Assembly (NCBI GenBank): GCA_022842845.1
Contig: JALHOT010000027.1
Location: forward strand, 1-39,945
From: Cyclobacteriaceae bacterium
GTDB lineage: Bacteria > Bacteroidota > Bacteroidia > Cytophagales > Cyclobacteriaceae
DNA: 39,945 nucleotides
Reading direction: 5' to 3'
The position numbers and the translations under genes were made by a program. The notes under the pieces are model-generated. The model did not search any database, was not told the DNA's origin, and saw only the letters and a program-made list of their open reading frames with translations. The number at the start of each line of letters is the position of its first letter. The stretch's first letter is position 1. Below are positions 1 through 8,074 of this stretch, one piece after another.

Positions 1-543
1 AGTTCACTGTCTGGCTTGTCGATTGAAGAAATTGAACACTTGGCTAAACATCAGGAAGGCTTTCTATTGTATGAAAAGGGTTTGCTTTCCGATAATGACT
101 TCAGAGCCTTTTTAAGAAAAACGCTTCAAGTGAAGGCGCCAGATCATTTACTTGATGAGGCCTGGAATGCAATGTTGCTGGACATCCCAGTTAAAAGACT
201 TGATATATTACTCAGGCTTAAAAATAGATTTAATACTACTTTGTTAAGTAATACCAATGGCATTCATTTGACAGCCTTTAGAAATATTGTAATGACTATC
301 TCTAAAGGCCTCAATTTTGAAGATCACTTTCATAGTGTATACTACTCGCATGAAATTGGAATGCGTAAACCTGAACTTTCGATCTTTCATTATGTTTTAG
401 AAAGGGAGCAGTTTGATCCTGCCACCACAATTTTTTTTGATGACCTGCTGCCTAACCTAGAAGGTGGAGAAAAGGCTGGCTTATATACCTATCACGTAAT
501 TAATGCTAATGAACTCTTTGAGAAATTGGATCAATACAAATAG
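1..543 (+). CDS. HAD-superfamily hydrolase, 5'-truncated by the window edge
   Basis: The frame is open from the first base, so this is the C-terminal ~180 residues of a longer protein; the TTG at 16 is not a likely start. HAD motif II is visible as LLSNTNG (near base 240), motif III as the Lys of RKPELSIF (near 365) and motif IV as FFDDLLPN (near 437), followed by the usual A-G-x-x-T/x-Y strand. The order and the helical cap segment before motif II fit HAD subfamily IA, YihX-like phosphatases acting on small phosphorylated metabolites in the cytoplasm. The nucleophile motif DxDxT lies outside the window, so activity cannot be judged. Its 3' end overlaps the next gene by 41 bases, suggesting co-transcription. 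The exact substrate is unknown. Confidence 0.85.
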   Translation, partial: SSLSGLSIEEIEHLAKHQEGFLLYEKGLLSDNDFRAFLRKTLQVKAPDHLLDEAWNAMLLDIPVKRLDILLRLKNRFNTTLLSNTNGIHLTAFRNIVMTISKGLNFEDHFHSVYYSHEIGMRKPELSIFHYVLEREQFDPATTIFFDDLLPNLEGGEKAGLYTYHVINANELFEKLDQYK

Positions 544-1642
544 AGAATTGTTAAGGATTGTTAGTCAGGTCTTACTTTTCATGACAACACTTGTAACTAC
601 CACCCTGGCAGGTGCTGAATGGAGCTATGGTAGATCTGTCTTCATGGAAGATTTTGGGTGGAATGACTTTTTCAGTGGTTTACCTTTTTCGCTTTCTTTT
701 ATATCAATCTTAACGGTGCATGAGTTTGGCCACTATTTTATGGCGCGTTATCATCGTGTAAGAAGTTCTTTGCCTTATTATATTCCTTTACCGCCCTTTC
801 CTTTATCAATCGGTACGATGGGCGCTATCATACGACTTAGACAAAGAGTATACTCTAACATCCAAAATTTTGATATTGGCATTGCAGGTCCATTAGCTGG
901 TTTTGTATTAGCCTTAGGTATTTTATTTTATGGTTTTACCAATTTACCTGAGCCTGAGTATATTTTCCAAATCCATCCTGAATATAGGGAGTACGGGTTA
1001 AATTATGCTGAACATGTCTATGGCAGTCGTGAAGATGTTATCGATATTGTGGTGGGTGATAATTTACTCTTTCTTTTCTTTAAACACTTCGTAGCCGATC
1101 CTGAGCGGATGCCTAATCCGCATGAGTTGATGCACTATCCTTTTTTATTTGCTGGCTTTCTTGCACTGGTCTTCACAAGTCTTAACCTATTGCCTATCGG
1201 TCAGTTAGATGGTGGCCATGTTTTATATGGTTTGGTTGGGTATAAGAGGCATAAGCAAATAGCCTCCGTTGTTTTCTTACTTCTCTTGTTTTATTCGGGT
1301 CTCGGGTTACTCAAGCCAAGCGATCCAATAGAGGACTTGATGATTAATATCCCTTTGTATTTGGGCTTTTTATTCTTTGCCATGCGAGGTTTGAGAATGA
1401 GTAAGAGAGACACCCTCATGTATGCCAGTACTATTTTAGCGCTTCAGTTTTCAGGTTCATGGATATTCCCTTCAGTGGTGGGATACTCAGGTTGGATGCT
1501 TTTCGCTTTTGTTATTGGAAGATTTTTAGGCATAGACCATCCTCCTTGTTTAATTGAAGAACCTCTTGGTAGAAATAGGCAAATCATAGGATGGCTTGCC
1601 TTGGTGATCTTCTTGTTATCGTTTACTCCTTCACCCTTGTAG
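503..1642 (+). CDS. Site-2 protease family (M50) membrane metalloprotease
   Basis: A multi-pass membrane protein of 379 residues with the two hallmarks of intramembrane zinc proteases: HEFGH at residues 73-77 (zinc ligands and catalytic Glu) and LDGGH at 235-239 (third ligand Asp). Hydrophobic segments flank both motifs and continue through the C-terminus. No PDZ domain is seen between the motifs, so it resembles the compact EGY/archaeal S2P type rather than RseP. Such enzymes cut membrane-bound substrates within the bilayer; no substrate is suggested by the neighbours. The ATG at 503 lies inside the HAD gene; an ATG at 581 (residue 27) is a shorter alternative, but the residues before it look like part of the first membrane helix region. 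The gene ends one base before the stop codon of the convergent gene. Confidence 0.85.
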   Translation: MLMNSLRNWINTNRELLRIVSQVLLFMTTLVTTTLAGAEWSYGRSVFMEDFGWNDFFSGLPFSLSFISILTVHEFGHYFMARYHRVRSSLPYYIPLPPFPLSIGTMGAIIRLRQRVYSNIQNFDIGIAGPLAGFVLALGILFYGFTNLPEPEYIFQIHPEYREYGLNYAEHVYGSREDVIDIVVGDNLLFLFFKHFVADPERMPNPHELMHYPFLFAGFLALVFTSLNLLPIGQLDGGHVLYGLVGYKRHKQIASVVFLLLLFYSGLGLLKPSDPIEDLMINIPLYLGFLFFAMRGLRMSKRDTLMYASTILALQFSGSWIFPSVVGYSGWMLFAFVIGRFLGIDHPPCLIEEPLGRNRQIIGWLALVIFLLSFTPSPL

Positions 1643-3598
1643 TTAGCGGATCACTATTTTTCTGACTAAGATCGAGTTGTCAATTTTTAATTTGACTACT
1701 ACTAAACCTGGTGATACGTCTTTTAATGACACAATGGTTTGATTGTCCTGTTGGCTTACATTGAAAGTAACAGGTATTCCGTTTGTAAAATGAATGCTGA
1801 TAACCTCAGCTGTCTGGTTTATTATAAAGGAATCTGTAGTGGGATTAGGGTAAATCAATAATGTTGACTCATGACTTGGTAAAGAGGTCGTAATTTCACC
1901 TTGACCAAAAATGGGCCTGATCATTGGTGTGCCAGTTAGGTTGGACGGATTACTCCAGGTTCCATTTGATTTGCCAAAAAGTTTATCGTTGTTGTTTGTC
2001 GACCTGTCTAAACCAATTGCAATAGTACCGTTGGCAGGTTGGCGCCACCCAATGTAGAAGTGCTGAGGCACTAATACAGCATTACGCAATTTTATCTTGT
2101 GGAATACATTAGGTCCTGGCCTTCTTGCGGCAATAACTTCCTCGCCAATTAAGCTGCCAGGTTTACCATTATTGTCTTCAAAAACTAATAGGTCAACAAT
2201 GTTACTTAAGTTGCCCGATAGCAGTGGGAAGTACACATAGACTCCAGTTAAAGTATCTGGCTCAGGCCCAAGCATTGAGAAGCGAAAGGCAGCTTCATCT
2301 CCTGTCTGGGCCAGTCCTATTGAATATTCTGCTTCACCATCATCGTAAGCGTAAAAGTCGCTAAGAAAATAATTTGTTTGCGTTGTGTCATTCATCCTGA
2401 AATCGATGGGTGCATATATGACGTCATCATAGTCGGCATTGTTGTCGCGTGGAATATCATAGATGGAAATATTATCACTTGAGGTAATTATTGTCTTAAG
2501 TGTAACTACAGTGGAATCTGCAGTGCGATTGAATAGGGTGGTGTTAGAAACATCGGGTAGTTTTACTAAAGGGTATTCAATTTTGCCAAAAGGGCTAATG
2601 AAGAGTGGCGAAGCCATATCTAATATTTCCTCATGTTCGGTATAGCTACCATCAAAATAGTTTCGGGTTCTTAAGTAGGTAAATTGATCAAGGGGAGTTT
2701 CCTCATTTTGTTGAGTGGTCAGTAAAAATGTAGGTGGTTTTACGATTTCATTCCCGTAAAAATGTTGTTGTGGCACTGCGTAGTATTTGTCAAATAATGC
2801 GCTATGGTTTGAGCCAATGGCCCGATCAGGAAAAGAAAAGTCTGTAGCAAAACGATTTTGGTTTAAGTAGACATAGTCTATTGCCCAGGTATCAAAGGGC
2901 CCTGAGCTTCGGCCAAAGCGTGATATACGGAACTGAAATTCATTATGAAAAAATGATGCTGAATTGATTTGTTGGATATAATCCAGAAAAATGGTTGGAT
3001 TAGGATTTGGGCTTACGCGTAAGAAAGCCATGGTAATCCATTGTTTCTGATCATTTAAAAAATCCACTTGCAAATAGTCGTTTGGATCAGGTGCTTCTCC
3101 ATTTGCTTTCCATTGGTATTGAAAGCTTAAGTATACTGAACTTCGCTTGCTAGGGTCTATTTCGGCCAGGGCCAACATCCTGGAGAGAAGTACATCTGTT
3201 ATGCCATTGGTGGTGACATTAGTTTCGTATGGCGTACCATCGGCCCTTAAACCATCCATAACTGCAGCTCCCAAGGTGGGTGCCTTAATGGCGAAACCAT
3301 TTGTAATGATTACATCATTTTTTTGAGCCCATAGCGTATCACCCTTTTTCCCTGAAAAGGAAAAATCATCCCAGAAGGGAAGTCGCATGGCACGATCTTC
3401 TTTTGCCCGCTTGCTATGGTCTCCTGTTGTTAAATTGGTTTGATGAGGATGAGGCAGAAGATTAAATTGTGCAATAGAATCCAGGCTTGAACTAAGGCCT
3501 AGCAGTAACGATATAAAGGTCATTTTAACAACAAGTGGATTAATATCCTTCTTGTGTGTGATGAACCTCAGAGAAAAGTTACGTTGCTCAGTCTGCAC
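1643..3598 (-). CDS. T9SS-exported protein of unknown function with C-terminal sorting domain
   Basis: About 650 residues. The last ~75 residues form a type A T9SS sorting domain: the start signature IYPNPTTDSF, a beta-rich middle and a C-terminus ending in a basic KIVIR. This domain directs outer-membrane passage and surface attachment or release. The start is uncertain. The ATG at 3598 follows the PASTA gene by 8 bases, but an internal ATG at 3523 begins a much better signal peptide (hydrophobic core followed by SIAQ), so the upstream 25 residues may be untranslated or an extended n-region. The middle is beta-strand rich with many Asn/Asp/Thr residues and no recognised catalytic motif. Co-directional with ddl and the PASTA gene, so probably one operon linked to the cell envelope. 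Function unknown. Confidence 0.8.
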   Translation of the reverse strand: MQTEQRNFSLRFITHKKDINPLVVKMTFISLLLGLSSSLDSIAQFNLLPHPHQTNLTTGDHSKRAKEDRAMRLPFWDDFSFSGKKGDTLWAQKNDVIITNGFAIKAPTLGAAVMDGLRADGTPYETNVTTNGITDVLLSRMLALAEIDPSKRSSVYLSFQYQWKANGEAPDPNDYLQVDFLNDQKQWITMAFLRVSPNPNPTIFLDYIQQINSASFFHNEFQFRISRFGRSSGPFDTWAIDYVYLNQNRFATDFSFPDRAIGSNHSALFDKYYAVPQQHFYGNEIVKPPTFLLTTQQNEETPLDQFTYLRTRNYFDGSYTEHEEILDMASPLFISPFGKIEYPLVKLPDVSNTTLFNRTADSTVVTLKTIITSSDNISIYDIPRDNNADYDDVIYAPIDFRMNDTTQTNYFLSDFYAYDDGEAEYSIGLAQTGDEAAFRFSMLGPEPDTLTGVYVYFPLLSGNLSNIVDLLVFEDNNGKPGSLIGEEVIAARRPGPNVFHKIKLRNAVLVPQHFYIGWRQPANGTIAIGLDRSTNNNDKLFGKSNGTWSNPSNLTGTPMIRPIFGQGEITTSLPSHESTLLIYPNPTTDSFIINQTAEVISIHFTNGIPVTFNVSQQDNQTIVSLKDVSPGLVVVKLKIDNSILVRKIVIR

Positions 3599-3606
3599 GT
3601 TAAAGA

Positions 3607-4428
3607 CTAGTTTTCAATTTCGTCCTGATCATTAAGCTCTATATCGTCAGGTACAGGTGTTCCTTTTTTACCAACCCAAACATCGATGACATCCCCTGCT
3701 CTCATTTTCTGATTAGGTGCAGGCATCTGCTTGAGGATAACGATAGGACCGTTGTTAACGGTATCTCCAACAAGGTAAATTTCACCTAAATGAAGATTAG
3801 AACCGAAAATGGGAATTTTGGCATCTTCTAAGGTATATCCAACAACATCCGGTGTTGGTATTTCATTGCTGCCACCATCTTCAACCACTAAATCAATGGT
3901 CGATCCTTTTGGCACACGTGTACCAGGCTCTATTTTCCTTCCCTTATAATGCATTTCTTTTACAAGATTAAGAAATGGGCCGCGCACCAATTGAATACGG
4001 CCACGCTTTAGCTCACTGCCTCTCATAACGGCCTCGGCATTAATCAGCGACCCATCAATTAGGTTAGGCATGGGCACTGTAGGTGGGGTAATGCGATTAA
4101 CTGATATGAAAATATTTCTATTCTCTTTTACTTTAGTGCCAGCTGCGGGATATTGCTTCAGTACTGTTAATGGTTCGTAGTCGTCAGAGTAGGATGAATC
4201 ATTGACTTCATAGCGCAGGTTTCTTTCCAGGAGGAACTGGTCTAATTCATTGATATGCATCCCTTGTATATCAGGTACTGTAATGCTTTCGCCATGATGG
4301 GTGGATGAAGGCAGATATACGTAGAAGTAGGAAATGCCTATTGTAAAAAAGATTAGCAAAGCTACTGCAACACTAAAAAGCACAGCTCCCAGTGTTCCTG
4401 CGTAATATTTTTTAAATGGATTAAACAT
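3607..4428 (-). CDS. PASTA-domain single-pass membrane protein
   Basis: 273 residues. A short cytoplasmic N-terminus (MFNPFKKYYAG) is followed by one membrane helix at about residues 13-37. Three PASTA-like repeats follow in the periplasm, each starting with a P-x-hydrophobic motif: VPDIQGM, MPNLIDG and TPDVVGY. The C-terminal tail is acidic. PASTA domains bind peptidoglycan stem peptides or muropeptides and are usually found on Ser/Thr kinases and class B PBPs; here there is no kinase or transpeptidase domain. It lies 12 bases downstream of ddl, which makes the D-Ala-D-Ala of the same stem peptide, supporting a cell-wall role. The specific role is an inference. Confidence 0.85.
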   Translation of the reverse strand: MFNPFKKYYAGTLGAVLFSVAVALLIFFTIGISYFYVYLPSSTHHGESITVPDIQGMHINELDQFLLERNLRYEVNDSSYSDDYEPLTVLKQYPAAGTKVKENRNIFISVNRITPPTVPMPNLIDGSLINAEAVMRGSELKRGRIQLVRGPFLNLVKEMHYKGRKIEPGTRVPKGSTIDLVVEDGGSNEIPTPDVVGYTLEDAKIPIFGSNLHLGEIYLVGDTVNNGPIVILKQMPAPNQKMRAGDVIDVWVGKKGTPVPDDIELNDQDEIEN

Positions 4429-4440
4429 TCTGCTCTTTAA

Positions 4441-5520
4441 TTAAAATTTTAATGAGGAATTGAAACTTCGTTCAATGCGCTTCCCTTTCTCATAGCGTTC
4501 TTGTGCGATGCTAATGAGTGTACTGATGAGTTCATTAAATTCAATACCTCGTTCTTTCCACATCATCGGGTACATACTAGAGTTAGTAAAACCAGGGATG
4601 GTGTTGATTTCATTTACATAAACTTTACTACCTGCCAAGAATAAATCTACCCGGGCAAAATCTTCACAGCGTAAAACTTGAAAAGCCTTAACGGAAAGTG
4701 ACTTAATTTTTTCGGCTACAGCCTTGGTTAGTTTGGCGGGTACATCAATACGAACCGCGGTAGGGTCTACATATTTTGCATCAAAGGTATAGAACTCATA
4801 TTTTTTACTGATTACAATTTCACCGGGCATGCTGGCCTGTGGAGGATTGTTACCAAGTATAGCGCATTCAATTTCTCTTGCCTTAATAAATTCTTCAATG
4901 ATCAGCTCATCATCATATTTGAAGGCATCTTCAATAGCTTTTTCGAAATCGGCTTGTTTCTTCACTTTATTGACACCTACCGAAGAACCAAGATTGGCGG
5001 CTTTTACCATGAAGGGCAGGCCTAGTTTTTTCTTTACTTCCGCAAACTTAATTTGAGAACGCTCAGAAAAGTGGAAGGCCATATATTTGGCAACTGGCAA
5101 TTTTGCTGCCTCCATTACGCGCTTGGCTACTATTTTGTTCATGGAAAGAGCAGAGCCCAATACGCCTGTTCCAACCATTGGTAGGTCGAGTGCTTTGAGC
5201 ATACCCTGAATGCTCCCATCTTCGCCATCGGTGCCATGAAGCACTGGGAAAATAATATCAACTTTAAAACGCTCTCCGCTGCTGACTAAGGCAAAGCCCG
5301 GGTTTTGTGCATCAAGTAAAACATTTAATGCTTTACCATCTTCCATGGTCGAGCTTACGCCCTGGGTTAGAAACCAGCGTCCGCTTTTGCTGATACCTAC
5401 AGGTATTGGCTCAAATTTACTTTTGTCAATAAACTCAAATATATTCTTGGCTGAATTTACTGATACACCGTGCTCTACTGAGCGACCTCCGTATAGGATG
5501 ACTACCTTTTTCTTTGTCAT
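4441..5520 (-). CDS. ddl: D-alanine--D-alanine ligase
   Basis: 359-residue ATP-grasp enzyme that joins two D-alanines for peptidoglycan precursors in the cytoplasm. Visible blocks: the N-terminal GGRSVEHGVS (E16 matches the catalytic Glu of E. coli DdlB), HGTDGEDGSIQG near 95, the ATP-binding AANLGSSVGV near 175, the omega-loop AKY with K249-Y250, and the C-terminal NEINTIPGFT with metal ligands. Tyr at 250 corresponds to DdlB Tyr216, the residue expected for D-Ala-D-Ala rather than D-Ala-D-Lac synthesis, where Phe is typical. Length is usual for the family. It is first in a likely operon with the PASTA gene. A TATCTTAG box lies 12 bases before the ATG. Confidence 0.96.
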   Translation of the reverse strand: MTKKKVVILYGGRSVEHGVSVNSAKNIFEFIDKSKFEPIPVGISKSGRWFLTQGVSSTMEDGKALNVLLDAQNPGFALVSSGERFKVDIIFPVLHGTDGEDGSIQGMLKALDLPMVGTGVLGSALSMNKIVAKRVMEAAKLPVAKYMAFHFSERSQIKFAEVKKKLGLPFMVKAANLGSSVGVNKVKKQADFEKAIEDAFKYDDELIIEEFIKAREIECAILGNNPPQASMPGEIVISKKYEFYTFDAKYVDPTAVRIDVPAKLTKAVAEKIKSLSVKAFQVLRCEDFARVDLFLAGSKVYVNEINTIPGFTNSSMYPMMWKERGIEFNELISTLISIAQERYEKGKRIERSFNSSLKF

Positions 5521-5532
5521 AAAATTAATGGG

Positions 5533-5540
5533 CTAAGATA
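5533..5540 (-). promoter_or_regulatory. Candidate -7 box for ddl (TATCTTAG)
   Basis: TATCTTAG on the minus strand, 12 bases before the ddl ATG; it differs by one base from the Bacteroidota consensus TAnnTTTG and is identical to the box before dnaG. No clear -33 TTTG was identified. Inference from position and similarity only. Confidence 0.4.
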
Positions 5541-5546
5541 AGCATT

Positions 5547-7694
5547 TCATTGTCCTTGTATGAACACTTTCCGGCTATAGTACTCGTTATCGGCTTTAAT
5601 TTGTATTATATAAACCCCGGTTGAAATGCCGTGAAGTTCGTAAGTATACGTTTGGTTAAGGGTATTGGCTTTCATTTCTTTTGCAATGCTTCGCCCCATC
5701 ATATCTACGATCGAAAAAACTACATTCTGTTTCTCTTCAACATTGAATGTTAGGTTTAAGCCACCACGTTCTGTTGGATAAATGGCTAATAGTTCGTCCA
5801 GCGGTAATTTGGGAGAGGCTTTCCCTGCATAGAGCTCAAAATTATCCAGGTAAAGAGGATTCCCTAAATAAGCAGCGGCTACAAAAGCAATGCGTAAGGA
5901 GGGCTGACCTGATAAGGCAGAAAGATCAATCACTTGGCTCTCCCAATCGCGCTCCTCGTTTGCACTGAATGCTGTAGTGGTTTCGCTAAGAACAGCCTCG
6001 GTTAATGGTGCATAGTTCAGGCCGCAATCCGTGGTGTAAAGCAGTGAAAGGGTTGTGCGGTTACTATTGGAGTTTCTATAAGCCCAATCAAAGCGTATGT
6101 TGGCTTCGTTCAGTATAGAAAAATCTAAGATCGGACTCACAAGCCATGCCGTATTCAGTTGGGTAGGATCTGTGGATTGAAACACAATAGACTGATTGTA
6201 AAAAGTGCTGGTAGTTTCCCAGCTATTATCACTGTTAGGATTGATGGTGGTCCATGGATTATTCAATACATTTTCAAAACGCTCCCGGGTTGGCATACTT
6301 GCTTGAGGAGCATTGATGATAAAATTTTTACTCAGTTCGTTATCGTTGGGGTTACCGTCATCGGCTCCATTCGGTAAATCCAGTAGTACAGCTAGCGTGT
6401 GGTCTCCATTACTTAACGTAATGGGTACACTGATTTCTCCATAGCCAAAAAGGGGTATGGGAGACAGGATTTGTGGAAGGCTAACTATGGCTTCGTTATT
6501 TAATTGATACGTAAGTCTGACGTATGTTAGTGGATCGCGGCCTAAATTTTGAAATTTTACTTTTAACATATTATTAGCTGCACAGCTTACTGGCCAGGGA
6601 GAAATAACTTCACGCAAGGCTACGTTTTGTGCTCCACCTGGAGGCGACTGCAATCCTAAAGAAGTGAGTAGTGAGTTTCTTCTGGGAATTCTAAGGTCAT
6701 TCAATATAATTTCCATGCGTGATACCTGACCTGCTGTAAAAAGATTCATGCAGGCGTCATTGGTGTAATCCAAATAATTTTGAAACATCTTGGTATTAGA
6801 GCAGGAGGTTGCCGGATGGCTGGGGCAACCATTGGTGTCATCGTTTTGCCTGGGTGTATCGTCAACGTAATCTGTTGTGGTGTTGCAATTAGAATTATCT
6901 CCCCAGATGTGGCGAAGCCCCAGGAAGTGCCCAACTTCATGGGTAAGTGTTCTTCCTTTGTTAAATCTGGTGAGGAGATTGAAGTTGCCGTCATCGATGC
7001 TTCCAAAAGCATTGTATGTAATAACAACACCATCGGTAGCGGCTATTGTATTTTGATATGGTTCTAAGCCGGGAAGAGTAGAAACGGGAAATTGGGCATA
7101 ACCAAGAAAATCGGTTTGGTTACAAACCCAGATATTTAAATAGTCTTTGGCAGGCCAGTAGCTCTCTGCTTTGAGCGAAACCTCATCACTTAAAATATAG
7201 CCGCTCTTATTCCCCTTTTTTCTGATAATACCACTAGTGGACTGTCCGGTTGGGTCCTGACGTGCCATCACAAACTCTATGTCGAGTTGTCCGGCTACGC
7301 CTGCAAAACTCAGCGGGGTGAGGTTTGCATCGCTGTTCATCCGTCTGAAGTCGTTATTCAGAACTTTGATTTGGGAAAGGATTTGTTCGTCAGAAATATT
7401 GGTACCAATGCCTACAGGCTCGTCATTGTGAATCACGTGTACAACAATTGGTATTCTGTAGGGTTCAGCTTGGGTGCGCTGCGTTGCGTAAGCTTCAGCC
7501 TTATTGAGAGTATTTTCTTTTACTCTTTGCTCAAAGGCATCGGTCTGTTGTTTTTGTTGTATTCTTTGAAAAAGCCTGTTAGTTTGTTCTACAGTTGCAC
7601 AGCGCTCTTGCGCAAGGCTTGTTGGTGCCGTTGTAAAGGCAAAAAGAAAAATGATGATTGAAAAAAAAACAGTACAACGAACAGTCACAAGCAT
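5547..7694 (-). CDS. Secreted M43-family zinc metalloprotease with T9SS sorting domain
   Basis: 715 residues from the ATG at 7694; the open frame extends to a TTG at 7721, but the ATG gives a clean signal peptide ending near SLAQ and leaves a promoter-like box 28 bases upstream. The catalytic motif HEVGHFLGLRH (HExxHxxGxxH, first His at residue 252) and a downstream met-turn region (ACMNLFTAGQ) match pappalysin-like M43 metallopeptidases such as cytophagalysin. Cys residues around the active site (NCN, NGCPSH, SCSN) probably form disulfides. A beta-sandwich region follows (CARDB-like, then MAM-like with LYLDNFELY), and the last ~75 residues are a type A T9SS sorting domain ending in YYSRKVFIQGQ. 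It likely digests extracellular protein. It is preceded by the terminator of the mrp-nfu operon, so it is probably its own transcription unit. Confidence 0.92.
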   Translation of the reverse strand: MLVTVRCTVFFSIIIFLFAFTTAPTSLAQERCATVEQTNRLFQRIQQKQQTDAFEQRVKENTLNKAEAYATQRTQAEPYRIPIVVHVIHNDEPVGIGTNISDEQILSQIKVLNNDFRRMNSDANLTPLSFAGVAGQLDIEFVMARQDPTGQSTSGIIRKKGNKSGYILSDEVSLKAESYWPAKDYLNIWVCNQTDFLGYAQFPVSTLPGLEPYQNTIAATDGVVITYNAFGSIDDGNFNLLTRFNKGRTLTHEVGHFLGLRHIWGDNSNCNTTTDYVDDTPRQNDDTNGCPSHPATSCSNTKMFQNYLDYTNDACMNLFTAGQVSRMEIILNDLRIPRRNSLLTSLGLQSPPGGAQNVALREVISPWPVSCAANNMLKVKFQNLGRDPLTYVRLTYQLNNEAIVSLPQILSPIPLFGYGEISVPITLSNGDHTLAVLLDLPNGADDGNPNDNELSKNFIINAPQASMPTRERFENVLNNPWTTINPNSDNSWETTSTFYNQSIVFQSTDPTQLNTAWLVSPILDFSILNEANIRFDWAYRNSNSNRTTLSLLYTTDCGLNYAPLTEAVLSETTTAFSANEERDWESQVIDLSALSGQPSLRIAFVAAAYLGNPLYLDNFELYAGKASPKLPLDELLAIYPTERGGLNLTFNVEEKQNVVFSIVDMMGRSIAKEMKANTLNQTYTYELHGISTGVYIIQIKADNEYYSRKVFIQGQ

Positions 7695-7722
7695 TAACGC
7701 AGGGTTTGCAGCATGAATCAAT

Positions 7723-7730
7723 CAAAGATA
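7723..7730 (-). promoter_or_regulatory. Candidate -7 box for the M43 protease gene (TATCTTTG)
   Basis: A perfect TAnnTTTG match (TATCTTTG, minus strand) 28 bases before the ATG at 7694. It overlaps the TTG-extended reading frame's first codons, which argues that translation starts at 7694 and not at 7721. Confidence 0.5.
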
Positions 7731-7753
7731 CTAAGTGTAACCATAAAGTATGT

Positions 7754-7779
7754 AATAAAAAAGGGGCTGTTAACCCCTT
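7754..7779 (-). terminator. Rho-independent terminator of the mrp-nfu operon
   Basis: On the minus strand AAGGGG (7779-7774) pairs with CCCCTT (7766-7761) across a 7-base loop and is followed by a T-rich run (A-rich on the plus strand, 7754-7760). It starts 34 bases after the nfu stop codon. Confidence 0.8.
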
Positions 7780-7813
7780 AATATTTACCAACGAATAGTG
7801 GAAAAAATTATTG

Positions 7814-8074
7814 TTATCGGATAATGGGGGTGAGGTTAATCACTTCAATCTTCAGAATTTCAGGTACAGCTTTTTTGATGGCCTCTTCAACACCAGCCTT
7901 AAAGGTCATACTGCTCATTGGGCATGAACCACAAGCGCCTACAAATTCAAGCTTCAAAATACGATCATTGGTTAGTTCATGAATCTTCACGTTTCCACCA
8001 TCTGCCTCCAGGTAAGGTCGTATGCCATCCAAAGAGGCCTCGATTCGTTGTGTTAGTTCTGCGGTATTCATCAA
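7814..8074 (-). CDS. NifU-like (NFU domain) Fe-S cluster scaffold or carrier
   Basis: 86 residues consisting of a single NFU domain with the conserved pattern LEADGGNVK near the N-terminus and the CxxC motif C48-G-S-C51 within GACGSCPMSS. Such proteins bind a 4Fe-4S cluster between two subunits and hand it to client enzymes in the cytoplasm. The start overlaps the stop of the upstream Mrp-type gene in an ATGA arrangement, implying translational coupling and joint function in cluster delivery. No other domain (NifU N-terminal or HesB-like) is present, so this is the stand-alone form. Confidence 0.93.
   Translation of the reverse strand: MMNTAELTQRIEASLDGIRPYLEADGGNVKIHELTNDRILKLEFVGACGSCPMSSMTFKAGVEEAIKKAVPEILKIEVINLTPIIR

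Noticed and set aside
4744-4800. Possible D-Ala-D-Lac (vancomycin-resistant) type of Ddl
   Set aside because: The AKY motif has Tyr250, matching E. coli DdlB Tyr216; the D-Lac type has Phe there.
6746-7067. Two overlapping 95-residue frames within the M43 protease
   Set aside because: Both are out-of-frame shadows of the catalytic domain coding sequence.
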